Shown here: positions 24,046 to 35,900 of the stretch, in pieces | How positions within the stretch are numbered: position 1 is the first letter of the stretch | Layout: each line of letters opens with the position of its first letter | Source of the DNA: Kwoniella bestiolae CBS 10118 | Lineage: Eukaryota; Basidiomycota; Tremellomycetes; Tremellales; Cryptococcaceae | Direction: 5' to 3' | Assembly (NCBI RefSeq): GCF_000512585.2 | Contig: NC_089242.1 | Span: 1,674,001 to 1,738,000 of the forward strand | DNA: 64,000 nucleotides | Translations under genes and position numbers: made by a program | The notes under the pieces: generated by a model | The model's database searches: none | What the model was told of the DNA's origin: nothing | What the model saw: only the letters and a program-made list of their open reading frames with translations

Positions 24046-26038
24046 ATGGCTCTTGATTATCCGCAACCACAATTCCCTGAGCTTCTTCTCGAGCTTTCAC
24101 CCGCAGAGGCTCACTACCTCGAAGCCCTTCCCGCCACCGCCTTCTCCTTCTCTCGTTGCGTCGACCACGAGAACACCGAATATGCCAAGGAACTGAAGGA
24201 TTTCCTCACTGTAAGTACGCAGAGATTTCGTATATTTGCTCTTAAACTGATCATGAGTATAGCATCGAGGCTATCGAACGGTACCCGCTCCGTATGAATT
24301 CAAGAAACAAGATAGAGGTGGCAAGATCGGAATTTTCATTCATCCCACCAACGGTCAAATGAAAAGACAAAAGGTTCCAAGGGGATGGAAATCATATTCC
24401 TTCCACAAAACTGTAGAATAAGTTAGATTAGCGGAATTCCAAGCTTCCATTCTCTTCTGGCGAGGAATCGAACATGATGGGAAATTACCTTATGATCAAA
24501 GGCGGTTCGTCGACTTGACAGCCGGAGGAAGGGGAATAGAAATGGCATTGAGAGCTTTCGGAAGAGGTTCTAGGATGATGAGAAACTACCTCAACAGTGC
24601 CCAAGAGCACCCAATCGCACTCGATCAAAGAGATATCTACATGCTCTCCCCCGATATAGAGACTATCCATCAACCTGAGAACCGAATCCTCGCATGCGCT
24701 CCCGATAGAAATCGAGCCCCTTCCGGGGAAGCTGACGGATGGGGTGGTATTTCCCCTCTCAACGTTGGTTCTCCCCTTCGACCTTCCAACAATGAAGAGC
24801 CACCACATCAACCCAATCACCCTCATCACGATACCGAAGCTCGACATGAAGCTCCAGAAGACGGAAACACCTTGGAAACCAACGAAGATGGTGCCGAACG
24901 AAACGCCGGAGCAGACAACGGTAATGAATACCAAGAGCATAGACAAGGGAACGCTGAAGCCCAAGAGGAAATCAACCATCATTTAGAAGCTGAGCATAAC
25001 CAACAAGGAGATGAACCGGAATTGGAAGCCCACGCGGAAGCTCACGCGGAAGCTCACGAGCATCAACAACAACAACCTCCCCCTCCTGTCGATCATGCCA
25101 TCGTAGCTGCCAACATTCCTGCTCCTCAAGGTGACGGGTTCCCTCACGGCAACGATGATGCCCCTCCAACATACGATTAAGCCATCGCTCAAGCGCCTTT
25201 AAACGATGATCAAGCTCATGAACATGCCAACGTGGCTGTTCAAGCAGAAGACGCGCCACCTTATCAAGAGGAAGATATCCCAGCTCCAGCTCCTGTCCCC
25301 GCACTCCCACCGCCCCCTGCTCCTGCTCCGGAAGTTGCTCCAGCACCCGCACCAGAAGGTCCCCAACGTTTCTGGAACGATAACGACGACGATGAAGATC
25401 TCGAAGAGCTCTATGAGGCGGCTGAGGCTCTCTTCGGTCTTAGAAACGCTGGAAATGGGCATCACCATGCAGAACAAGCGGGTGGTGGAGCGATGGTCAT
25501 TGCTCAGCCTGCAGCTGCACCTGTACCTGAGGACAATAGGGATCACGTCCACCACGATGCTATTGAGGAAGGAGGGGATGATAATGAGGATCAAGAAGGC
25601 TCATCCGAGGGAGCTATCGTAGCATCTCACTATGCCACTGCTTCCGACGGTGGGGATGCGTCTGAAGATGAAGATGGTTCAGAGGGAGGAATGGGAGAGG
25701 AATACAACGGTCAAGATGTACAAGCGTATGCTTATGAGGGAGACGAAGATATGTACTATGGGGATGATGAGGAATATAACGAAGAAGAAGAAGACGAGGA
25801 ATATATGGAGGACGAAGAAGAAGAAGATCCGGAAAGATACCATATCAAGATGCCCCGAAACGACGAGACTTATGCCGGTATTGGAATCAGCCGAAAACGA
25901 TCTCCTTCCCCCCGTCCTACTTCTGGCAGGAACAAGCGAGAGAGAAGTCCTATCAGAAAGAGAACGAGGGTCAGATCTCCTTCTCCTGCGATCCTTCCCG
26001 ATGGCTTCCAAAAGCTTGAGGACCCTATGGCTCAATAG
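24046..26038 (+). pseudogene. Long acidic, repeat-rich gene interrupted by two in-frame TAA codons
   Basis: Exons 24046-24210 and 24263-26038 form one reading frame of about 646 codons, broken by TAA at 24419-24421 and at 25178-25180. Protein-like sequence runs through both stops without frame change. The N-terminal 190 residues look globular (CVDHENTEYAKELKDFL, FIHPTNGQMKRQKVPRGWK, QASILFWRGIEHDGK). The middle is His/Glu/Ala-rich with the repeat HAEAHAEAHE. Two PPxY-like motifs (APPTYD, APPYQE) flank the second stop. The C-terminal third is very acidic and ends with an RS-rich basic tail (SRKRSPSPRPTSG). I do not recognise the family. No intron of credible size removes either stop. It could be a recently broken gene, a strain polymorphism, a readthrough gene, or a sequencing error. 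Confidence 0.65.
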
Positions 26039-26701
26039 ACTCTCTGCAGTGAGGAGGTTTTGTTATCGGAATTGTGTATCCTGATTTCTATTTTCACATC
26101 TTTGTTGTTGTTACGTTCTTATTTTTTCACTTGTATAGATATTGTGCTCTCGCTGTTTGCTACAAGGTTTCTTTGGGCTTTGATATCCTTTTGCTGTTTT
26201 ATACATGCTCATCCCTTGATTTTCGGCCACTCGTATATCCAAATGTATATTGTGAAAAGCCCGAGCCGCACAACAGGTGTATGTTGGATTGATCTGTTGA
26301 GCCAAAATTACCTTATGGTTCCCAAACTAGATCTTGCGTGACCGAGCAGATTGATCTCCATTGAAGACCTGTTCTTAATTGGCTGAGATCCTCTCTCAAG
26401 CTTGCGCAGAGCCTGATAAAGGACTTTGTCGATCGCCCCTGCGTACCATATAAAGGACGTCTAGCTTGACACTACACGCATACCCACATCAAAGGTGGGA
26501 TAATCTATTTTGGGCTGCTCTATCTGACTTCTACGGACTATAAAACGGGTTAGGTCTGGGATCGTACTTTCTACTCGTTCATTCATGCAAGCGATCTTTA
26601 GAGAAGAACTAGAACCAATTGACTTACTAACACTCGTTTACTGTTTCTATCCCCAGTTGATTGTTTACTTACTGACTCAATACTTTCGAAAACCAATCAT
26701 A
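26039..26701. other. Intergenic region with promoter of a secreted protein gene
   Basis: About 660 bases without coding signal. The first 250 bases are a T-rich 3' flank. Two AAAGGAC heptamers (26418, 26452) and two TATAAA boxes (26449, 26539) lie upstream of the next gene. Confidence 0.4.
26539..26544 (+). promoter_or_regulatory. TATA box
   Basis: TATAAA, 163 bases upstream of the ATG at 26702. A second TATAAA stands at 26449. Either could serve the secreted protein gene. Confidence 0.45.
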
Positions 26702-27196
26702 ATGCAAGTCTATACCCTCTTCGCTCTCCTGCCATTGATTGGCACCTACGCTTCAGCAGCAGCCGTCGGCCCAAGGAACACTCCCGAAACCACCACCGAT
26801 ACATCCGCGACCGAGACGGGAAGTAGCTATTATCCCTCTTCAGCAGAATCTTCGGTAGCTTCCAGTTACACATACACCTCTGCACCCTCCTCTTCTTCTA
26901 CCTACGGATCCACCTCTTCTGCCAAAAGCTGCAAGAGACCTACGGGTACCACCTCCCAGACTGCTCAAGCCACCATTTTATCTTCCTCGTCCGAGTCCTA
27001 TTACTCCAACCCCACATATGGTGGAACTACGTCTGAGGCTGCGGCTGCTACCAGCTCTTCTACTTCAGCGGAATACTCCTCGGCTGCTGCTTCGAACACC
27101 TATGGAAGTTCTGCGTCCGCTGATTGTGGGTGCCACGAAACTCCGAAAGAACAAAGTGCTCCTGAGTCTACCGCAGGAGCTGAGGAGGAATACTAA
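26702..27196 (+). CDS. Secreted Ser/Thr/Tyr-rich protein
   Basis: Single exon, 164 residues. It starts with a signal peptide, MQVYTLFALLPLIGTYASAA. An in-frame ATG lies at 26585, but starting there would bury the signal peptide behind 39 residues. The mature part is almost entirely Ser, Thr, Ala, Tyr and Gly (for example SSYTYTSAPSSSSTYGSTSS), as in heavily O-mannosylated wall proteins. Four Cys are present, one in SAKSCKRPTG and three close to the end (SADCGCHETPKEQ has two adjacent ones). No GPI-anchor signal is visible; the end EEEY is acidic. Its leader resembles that of the next gene (LLAVLPLIG), suggesting a shared origin of the leader. Function unknown, probably wall or extracellular. 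Confidence 0.7.
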   Translation: MQVYTLFALLPLIGTYASAAAVGPRNTPETTTDTSATETGSSYYPSSAESSVASSYTYTSAPSSSSTYGSTSSAKSCKRPTGTTSQTAQATILSSSSESYYSNPTYGGTTSEAAAATSSSTSAEYSSAAASNTYGSSASADCGCHETPKEQSAPESTAGAEEEY

Positions 27197-27876
27197 ACCG
27201 TGAGTTTCTGATGCGTCTATGTTAATGAAGTAGGGGTTCTGACAGTCTTTATAATTTGGTGCAGATCCTGATTGACGTTGTTACCCCATGCTCGAGCTAT
27301 CTGTGATTGATCTGTCGGTGGACGGGCTTTGTGTGTCTAAGAATGGACTATCTGTTGTATCAATACACTCTGTATACATGTACTCGTATTGTTGACATGG
27401 ATTATGCTGTCCCGAAGAGGTTCCTTAGTTTTGCTCCCACAGCGCACTCCCGAGCATTTCACCCTAACAGACATCGGTCATCACAGAGGTGATCGGCCTG
27501 CATTCAGACATTTCAAGCTGTTAATACTATTTTCCTGAGTGAAACCGATTGATTGTCGCTGCTTAGAGCTCTGAAATGAAGCCTACGTATCTCGCAGCGA
27601 CGTAAATATGTGTCAAAATAGGACCCTTGCGTTCACTCGTGGAACATTCTTTTGTCGACCCTTTCTATCAAGTCACAAAGGACGGAAGACTGACTGTCAG
27701 ACGATTTTAAAGGGGAGATTGCTATTGGTGTCAGGGATGGTCTCATGATTGATTGATCGATGAATAGCAGGTGATATATGAACACCAAATTTCTGTGTAG
27801 TTCAGTCTCTCGACATACCCTCCAAGCGAAACCCTCAATCTTTACTGGAATCCCTCAATCTTTACTGAATAATTTT
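27197..27876. other. Intergenic region between two secreted-protein genes
   Basis: About 680 bases. No coding signal. An AAAGGAC heptamer lies at 27677, 200 bases before the next start codon. The direct repeat CCCTCAATCTTTACTG occurs twice in 27833-27867, in the leader just before the start codon. Confidence 0.4.
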
Positions 27877-28921
27877 ATGATGAATTACTTACTCGCTGTT
27901 CTTCCATTAATTGGCGGGGCTCTGACGAGCCCGCTTGCCGCTCCAGATGACGGATCTACCGAGTCAGTCGAATTCCGCTAAGATCTTCTATAGCTGTTTT
28001 ACTCGCTGAATCTGACACGGGTCCAGATCGTTATCGGGATTAGAAGAAGTCACCACTACCCAGACCCAAGCCCCAGAAACCGTAACGGTCCAAAGTAGTC
28101 AATGGGTCACCCCGGAAATTCCGCAGTCAACCAATCTAGGCTCGACTGTCCTCACTACTTCCCTGGTTACCAGCTATGCAAGTCAACTGGAGAGTACCTC
28201 TGCGACTGGTCAATCATCAACCGGTGGAGACGAGTCCAACAACAGCTGGATGAGATCCGAGAAGCCGAGCAGCGGCTCCAGCACCAGTGAGACTAAACAT
28301 CCCGAGTCCACTACGGAAGAGCCCAAACCTACTTCTACGACTGAAGAGAAACCCAAGACCACTGAATTCAAACCCCCCGATAACGACAAAAAGGGTCGTG
28401 AAAAGGTTGAAAAGGCTGCGAAGGACGTCAAAGGAGCTGGGCTGTTTGCATTGTGGTCATCCAATGTCCCCATGAAAGTAAGCTGAGCGGTTCTAGCACG
28501 CTATAAAATCTCTATGTCTCCTTGGCTGATGGTCTATGTGTGAGAATAGTGGTCGGAAGGCTCCGAGTCAGAAGCGAAAGCTGTGAAAGGCGATTACAAG
28601 TGGATTCTGCTGGATGATAAAGTGACAGACAAAGAGTATCATTTCACCAGTACGCATCTTCAACAGACTAATGATGGCGATATGGACGTGGTTGTGAGTT
28701 GAGCATTGCTACTTTTTTCCTTTGACGTATATCGTGACTTACACCAGGATCCTTGTGATTTTCAGTGTACGCTCAAACTGCATCCTGCCCCTGCTGGACG
28801 ATTCGCATGGCTGCATGCTACTGCTCAAAATCCGTGGTACCAGATTCAAGACAGTGACTGTATCGTGGAGGTCGATTGTGGGGGTGATTGGGAGAGAGAT
28901 GATGGATGTACGGCCACCTAG
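27877..28921 (+). CDS. Secreted Thr-rich protein with the C-terminal Cys signature of the 57-63 kb family
   Basis: Exons 27877-27962, 28027-28477, 28550-28693 and 28748-28921; 284 residues. Signal peptide MMNYLLAVLPLIGGALTSPL. A long Ser/Thr/Pro/Glu linker follows (TSATGQSSTGG, TTEEPKPTSTTEEKPK). The globular part starts near KKGREKVEKAAKDVKGAGLF and ends with PCDFQCTLKLHPAP, then QNPWYQIQDSDCIVEVDCGG and a Cys close to the end. This matches the pattern of four clustered genes at 57.5-63.1 kb: an intron in phase 0 just before a Cys-Asp, then a Pro-aromatic-aromatic-x-Ile/Val-x-Asp motif, then a final Cys. All introns are phase 0 except the first. Probably extracellular; function unknown. Confidence 0.75.
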
Positions 28922-29515
28922 ACCATTCAGTATTTTGTATATCCCTTGATACATGAATTGACAGTACTTCCTTTGTGTCCCTCAAACGACCATTATGCGG
29001 ACCCCCTAGAATAGTTCGTCACGCTCGCAGCACTTGGGTTGCAGTGAGGTTGCAAGGGGAAGAGTTAGGTCGTGTGCCACATCGGTGTTGTACTGATGAG
29101 CTTACGTAATGCAGCGGTGTTGTTGCTCATAATGACGAGTCCGCGTCCGGTAATCATACTACTGTGGTGGTACTATCACCTTCTCACCATACGCCACCCA
29201 TTTGTACACAATATCTCCATCATGTTTCTGCCTCTCATCTTGCTGTTCATCAATCAATCCTTCGTATCACTCATGACAGACCGTTACCACCCTCATATCG
29301 AGTGAAGAGCGGTATATCAACAACGTGAACACATCAACCAGCGGTATCAATATACGATTTCCCGCAGGCGGGGGCTTATCTCCACCAAACCCAACGAAGG
29401 CTACCTTATCACCGGTCTTCCTTGATTCCTTTTCCTGTCGTTCATCTCTTTCTCTCCCAGACACATTCTAGCCTGTAACGCCGACAGACTAGAAGCAGAG
29501 AGATACTTTACCGCC
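28922..29515. other. Intergenic region
   Basis: 594 bases between same-strand genes, no coding signal seen. A pyrimidine-rich tract (29424-29458) lies shortly upstream of the next ATG. Confidence 0.35.
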
Positions 29516-32442
29516 ATGTCGAATGGGATGCAGAACTCTCAAGCTGGGCCATCGGCATTCACCAACTACGCGAGTCGGTTCTTATCTCGAAAGGCGGGTA
29601 ATCAAGGTATCGAAGGAAGTCAAGTAAGTCTTCTAGATATCCTGTTCATCCCTTGGGATATTCGTGTAACGTGCAATCTGGAATATGACAGAGTAGAGAT
29701 TGACTGACATATCCTTGATATCCGCTCATAGATATTCAGAGCTCCATCACCACCGTCACCTTCCCATGACCCCTTCCTTCCTTCACCGTCAATCACCAGT
29801 TCCCACCCTCACTTGGCAGGCGGATCGCGATCAACATCGCCCTCTCCCTCAGACTCAGTACGACGTACCCCGCCATTTCCCGGTCCAGGTATAGAAGGAA
29901 TTCCAGATATCGACGAATCGGGGATGGGGAGTGGGATAGGCGTCGGTCTGTTATTTGCTGGTCCACAAGATGAGAGTGGTCCTAAACCTTCCTCTTCTCT
30001 TGGGAGCAAAGGGAAACAAACTAGGGTACCGAACCCCTATGCAGCGTCGTCATCCGAGTCAGAAGAAGAAGAGGAACTAGATTTAGATGAAGTGGCTAAC
30101 GTAAGAAGATCATTGATCAATAAACCTACTCAGCAACAACAGAGAAAACCAATATCCGAAAGAGCGCGGAAAGGCTGGTTGGCCCATCAAAGTGTCTTCC
30201 CACCTTCTTCGTCATCCTCGAGCGAAGATGAAGACTCGGATGAAAGTGATAAGAGGACAGAATCAGAGTCGGAGGAAGATGAGCCTAGGATGACTGGTAA
30301 CTCAAGGAAGAAATCTAGATCTAGGTCGAGAGATCAGAATGACCCTGAGGGATATATGTTATCCCCTTCGGAACTGTATAAGGTCTCTCACGGCCTACAA
30401 GACGCTTATGGTGAACCGTCCAATCTTGAGGAACCCCTTTTGGGTCCGGATGAATTGGATGAGAATAGGAATAATGGAGGTCAGAGAAGAGGCAGAGTAC
30501 CGGTCAGATTACAGGTCTATCATGGGAGATTTGGGCATTGGGAGAGGGAGGGATTGAGGAAATATAAAGGTGAGCTAAGTTTCTGTTGCGATGCGTCATA
30601 CAATTTAGCTGACAGGATCCAAATAGACTCTGGCTTCCTCGCGCTATGGCTCACTAGCTTGATAGGTATAATAATAGGTTTAGCATTCGTGTGGGGATCA
30701 ACAGATGTAAGCTATTTGAAGAGTTATGTTTATTGATAGCTCGTAGGCTGATCAAAACCGTAGCCGCCACCGACCGCACCAGGTACACCCACTCGATCTG
30801 CACCATCCATTGTCCCCCTTCTTCCGCTACTTCTTATCCTTCTCATTCCCACTCTGATACTTCCTCCAGTATTCTTACTGCTCTTGCGGAAAACTGTCCG
30901 ACCTGTCTTACTCGCCACGGCTATCAGCATACCATTCTCGCTCTTCCTTTGTGGATGGTGGGCTTTAGGAGAAAGCTTCGATACTAGTGGTCTTACGGGT
31001 ATAGAACAAGGAGAAAGGTGGTGGGGAACTACCGGTTTACGATTGGGGGCAGTATTTCTATGGTTGTTGGCTGCTTGGTTTGGTAGATTGGTTTGGAAAA
31101 GGAGGAAGCGGCTGGATAGGACTGCTTCTGTTGTAGAGGTGAGCTAGCCCGGTATCGGAAGCAGACTATCTTTGCTGACAAACCGGGTTTTGAAGCTGTC
31201 CACCAATTTACTCCTCACTCATCCTCCCCTTTTACTGCTTACTCCTCTCTTACTGGGTGTTTTCGCTGTCACTTCGATTCCCTTCCTCACTCTGCTTATA
31301 CGTCTCGGAACAATCGGTTATTGGAGACATCCGTGAGTGATTTACTGTGCCGAAGTTATGTATGTGAGCTGATTATGTCATATACAGACGTGAGAACACC
31401 TGGGTATTCCATATCAGACCTTACGCCGGGTGGCTGATCTTCCTTGTCACACTTGTTTGGGTCTGGACATGGGGTGTCATAAGGGGTATAGGCAGAGTAG
31501 CTGTGGCGGGTGTGGTAGGAGAATGGTTCTTCCATCGGTGAGTTCGCTTGTAGGGATCACTTACTGTGAAGCACAACCTGACTAATTTGGATGTACACAG
31601 TGAGGATCAATCTCACCCAGCGCCGATGGAAATCACCACCGCCGCCGTTCATCGAGCAACCGGTACTTCTCTAGGTTCAATATGTCTAGGAGCGGGTATT
31701 ATTGCCATTGTACGGACGGTAGGAAGAGGAGCAGCCGAGCTCAAGCGAGTCACCAATCCCAAATCAAAGATTCTCCCTACTCCGCTATCATTCCTAACCA
31801 ACCTTACACCGTTTTTCGCCATTGTTGCTGGGGTGTTAGATCAGCTCAATGGCTATGCGTTGGTTTATGTCGGTATCACGGGAGAAGCATTCTGGCCAAG
31901 TGCCAGGAGGGCTGTAGGCTTAGCAGGAAGACGGAAAGGAGGTAGATTGCTTGATTGTGAGTTCGCTCACACATGTTTAATGAAGGCAGTAGCTGATAGG
32001 TCTTTGGCAGATACACTTATCAAACTCCTTCTCACACTCAGCTCGACAGCCATGGGTTTATTCACGGGTACGGCCGGATACCTATATATGACTCATTCAT
32101 TGTCCAACCCCGCATATGCCCCTCTCGCTGGACTGTTGTGTGGTGGTTTACCTTTCTTGGCTGTCAGAGCGGGTGCTGCTGTATTAGGTGATGCGTGAGT
32201 TGTACTTCGATTTATATTTGACATTCACGTGAGACTGATCAACTCTGCATATGTGTCTGAATGATAGTGCCGATGCGTTGTTCATCTGTTATCAGATTGA
32301 CAGGGAACTGGGAGGTGATCGTTGCGAAAAAGCTAAAGAGGCTGTAAGTGTATCTCAAGCATACGATCTGTCAATGTTGTTGATTAATCTCGATGAACTT
32401 TAGTTCGCCGGTGAATTACCGAGAGGCGATGGGGCTGTATAG
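29516..32442 (+). CDS. Choline transporter-like (CTL/Pns1 family) membrane protein
   Basis: Exons 29516-29623, 29732-30569, 30627-30706, 30764-31138, 31196-31332, 31388-31537, 31601-31956, 32011-32194, 32268-32343 and 32404-32442; 780 residues. The first 340 residues are a cytosolic, disordered region with acidic/Ser clusters (SSSESEEEEELDLDE) and an RS-like patch. The rest carries about ten hydrophobic segments, for example SGFLALWLTSLIGIIIGLAF and PLLPLLLILLIPTLILPPVF. The family signature region comes late: NGYALVYVGITGEAFWPSAR, a further helix pair, and ADALFICYQID, which is typical of the CTL/SLC44 C-terminus. In this family the transported substrate is established for only some members, so transport of choline is an inference. 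Each junction fits the frame, including one AAG acceptor (31195). Confidence 0.88.
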
Positions 32443-32953
32443 ATATCTCCTCTTCTTAATGATACTGAACATTGACCTATCTGATTCCCATTTACCTCAA
32501 CTTTGTAGATTACTCTAGTTTAGAAATTGGTTGTGTATTTTGTCAGTTGTTTCGTTCCATTTTAGAAGAATTAATGGGATTCATTTGTAATATCGCCGCT
32601 GTGAGGTGCAAATTGGAATTTTGTATATAAGTGTAGGTCTCAACTGTGTATATCTGTGATGCTCCTCTCTCTATTGAGTTGTAATTGATCAATCACTCTC
32701 GATGCATGTCGTTCTGTTAGATTGATGCCCCAGTTGTACACAAACATCATACTGACAATGGTGTTTGTTGACACATCCTTTGCTCAAGAGTGGAGGCAGA
32801 TCACCGTCAACTCACCACCGTCATCAACACAACTATAACATGATCACTTCCTCTTTCTACTCACCTTCGTCATTCCACATCATAGATCGCTTTTCTAGCC
32901 TTCTGGACGTCCTATCCATCATCCGCACCGGATGTCTAATCCGCGATAGCAAT
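32443..32953. other. Intergenic region upstream of LIG4
   Basis: About 510 bases. The part 32765-32953 is open in the LIG4 frame and includes in-frame ATGs (for example 32840), so an N-terminal extension of LIG4 is possible. Otherwise no signal. Confidence 0.35.
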
Positions 32954-35900
32954 ATGGACAAGACGCGATACCACCGACACCCTCTACCTCCCGGTCCTTC
33001 CTCTTCCCAACTCGACCCGGACGATGAACTTCCTCCTCCAGCTTCCCAACCCGAACCACAAGAACCTCCCCCGACGACTCTCGAGAAACCCTCGGACTGT
33101 ACGAATTTCCAACCTACCCCTCACTTCTCCTTGCTCTGCACGATGATGGACAGGCTGCGAACGGAACAAGCAAGCAAGCGGACAGAGATACTGCGCAGGT
33201 TCATGGATCTGTGGAGAATCAAAGTTGGTAATGACCTATACCCTTTAATTAGGTTGCTTCTTCCTGATGTAAGTCTTTCGTTCACTACTCTGATCATGTG
33301 AAGGTCCTGATACTATTGGGGGGTGAACAGAGGGATAGAGAACGACCTGTATATAATTTGAAGGAAGCAATGTTGGCGAAATGTTATATCGAAGTGCTGG
33401 GTTTGGACAGGCATAGCGAGGCGGCGATGAGATTGATCAAATGGAAGCAACCTGTTGATGGCAAGGTGAGTCTATATCTTCTTCATATTCTCTTCGCAGT
33501 AAGGGAAGAGTGATAGCTGATAAGGAATTGAATGGTGGAAAGGCGGAATCGCATTCAGGTGATTTCGCGAGAGTATGTTATTATGAAATCGCTGCTCGGT
33601 CGACGGTCGAACAAGGTCAACTGTCTGTCGATGCTGTCAATCTATTACTTGATCAGTTGGCTCAGGGGAGGCTGAAGCAGTAAGCCTAATCTCTTTCTCC
33701 GTGACAATCATACAAAGCTGATGCTACATATTCAGGCAGGAGTATGTACCGATACTCAGACAGATAAATCAACAGTGTACTGCTGCTGAACAGGAATGGA
33801 TCATACGGATCATACTCAAAGGTGAGGCTGCGTAACATCAAGGCTTAGCTGATGAGTCGCAGATCTGAGGATATCAATAAGAGAGAAAGGCGTCTTTGGA
33901 TGTTTCCATCCTGATGCTGGAGACTTGTTCAATGTATGCTCGGACCTGAAGAGGGTGTGTTGGACATTGTACAAGCCGGAACAGAGGTTGGAGAAACATG
34001 TGCGTTAACTTCTCACGCTCTATATCAACCGGCTGCTTCAAATCACTTTCAAGGGGAATATAGGAAGACCAATGCTGACAGGTAGATTGGGGTCAGCAAA
34101 CCAATATTGAACTATTCCGATCGTTCCTTCCTCAACTATGCTATCGTTCGCCCTCATCTTCCCACGAAGCCATAGCGAAACTTGTAGGCGGACCGACCAC
34201 CGAATTTGTAATGGAAGAAAAGTTGGATGGAGAGAGAATGCAATTGCATATGAGAGGTAATGGCGCTCAATGGTTCTACTGTTCGAGGAAAGCGAAAGAT
34301 TATAGTTGGTCCATCTTTCTTCCCAGATAGTGCCCTTCCCAGCTGATCCGTCTGTGTTCGTTGTGCTTTAGCGTATCTGTATGGAGCACATATAGGAGAA
34401 GGTAGTCTGACACAACATATTGCTGGGGCATTCCAAGAAGGTGTAAGGAAGTGAGTCGAATATCTCTGGCGAGAACAGATGGAGCTAATAAATGAGGCAA
34501 GTATCATACTTGATGGCGAGATGCTGGTTTGGGACCCTGTTTTAGAGAAATATCTCGCTTTTGGAACTCTCAAGACTGCTGCTGGAGGTAAGCTAGCGGT
34601 TTCTTCATCTTTGAAACTAAGACTTGGCTAAAGTGAGGTATCTTGTCGGCTAGATCGAGTGAACGATGAAAACGCACCTAGACCATGTTGTGAGTCGGCT
34701 GATTTGAGCTAAGTACTATCACAGACGGTAGCTGATCATGTGTGAGCCGCTCATACAGTCAAGATCTTCGACATACTGTATTTGAACGACCGATGCCTTT
34801 CACACAAACGTCTATCTGAACGTAAGCGATTGATGAGGTCTGATCGAATATTCAGAAATATAGATGAGTATAAAGGTAGACTGGAGTATGCCGAGGAACG
34901 AAAAGGCAAGAATGGAAAGGACATTAGAGCTATGTTGGAGAAGATTCTGGAGACTAAGTGAGTGGCCTAATAGAGGCTGTTCATATTTGTCGTGAAAGGA
35001 CGAAGCTGACGTCCGTCTTAGGGGTGAAGGACTAGTGGTAAAGAAGGCCGATGCGATATATCAGACGAACTTTAGAGGTGCAGATTGGATCAAGGTGAAG
35101 CCTGAGTGAGCTAAGTCTTCCGTAGTGCCTTTGATTGTTCAAAGGCTCAAACCTTTCGAGACTAGATATTCCGATCAAATGGGTGAAGTAAGTGTGTCGT
35201 TCAGAGTAGTAATTCCTGTTGGACTGACACCCATGACAGAACCTTGATCTGTTGGTTTTAGGCGGATGGTGGGGTAAAGGTGGGAGAACAGGGAAGATAT
35301 CAAGTCTTCTCTGTGGGTTGAGGGTACAGCAAGACGATGATGGAACGGTACAGAAACCAGAGTGGGTCGCTTCGTCCCCATATGAGCCTAGCTGACCCTC
35401 CTTGTGTCCACAGATTCACCACTTTTTGCTCTGTTGGCTCGGGTATGAGCTATGAGGATTATGAGTGGATCTTGTGAGTTTTCGCTTTATTCTGACCCTC
35501 GCATGACTAACTGGGCTAATTTTGCCAAATCAACAGAAACAAACACAAGAATCATTGGAAGAACTTTGACAGGACCAATCCACCTTCGTGGATACAGCTT
35601 GGTCAGATGGGACTGGACGACAAACGTGAGCTAAATAATTACCGAAAGAGACATACCAACTGACGCCGTCATGTCAGCCGATGTGTATATTGAGCCTGAG
35701 AAGTGAGCTGCAGTCTGCCTCGTCATACGGACGATTTGCTGACCAACCAACAGCTCATTCGTGGTGGAAATTAAAGCTTCTGAGATCGTTCCTGCAGGTC
35801 AGGATTGTTTCCATGCATCATACATTGAATCAAAAGCTGAGATGTCGTATAGCGGGTAATTACGGCTGTGGCTACACCCTCCGATTCCCCAGATGCCGAT

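Noticed and set aside
32840..32953. Upstream in-frame ATG as LIG4 start
   Set aside because: The added residues are not ligase-like, and the later ATG leaves a normal N-terminus; kept only as an alternative.
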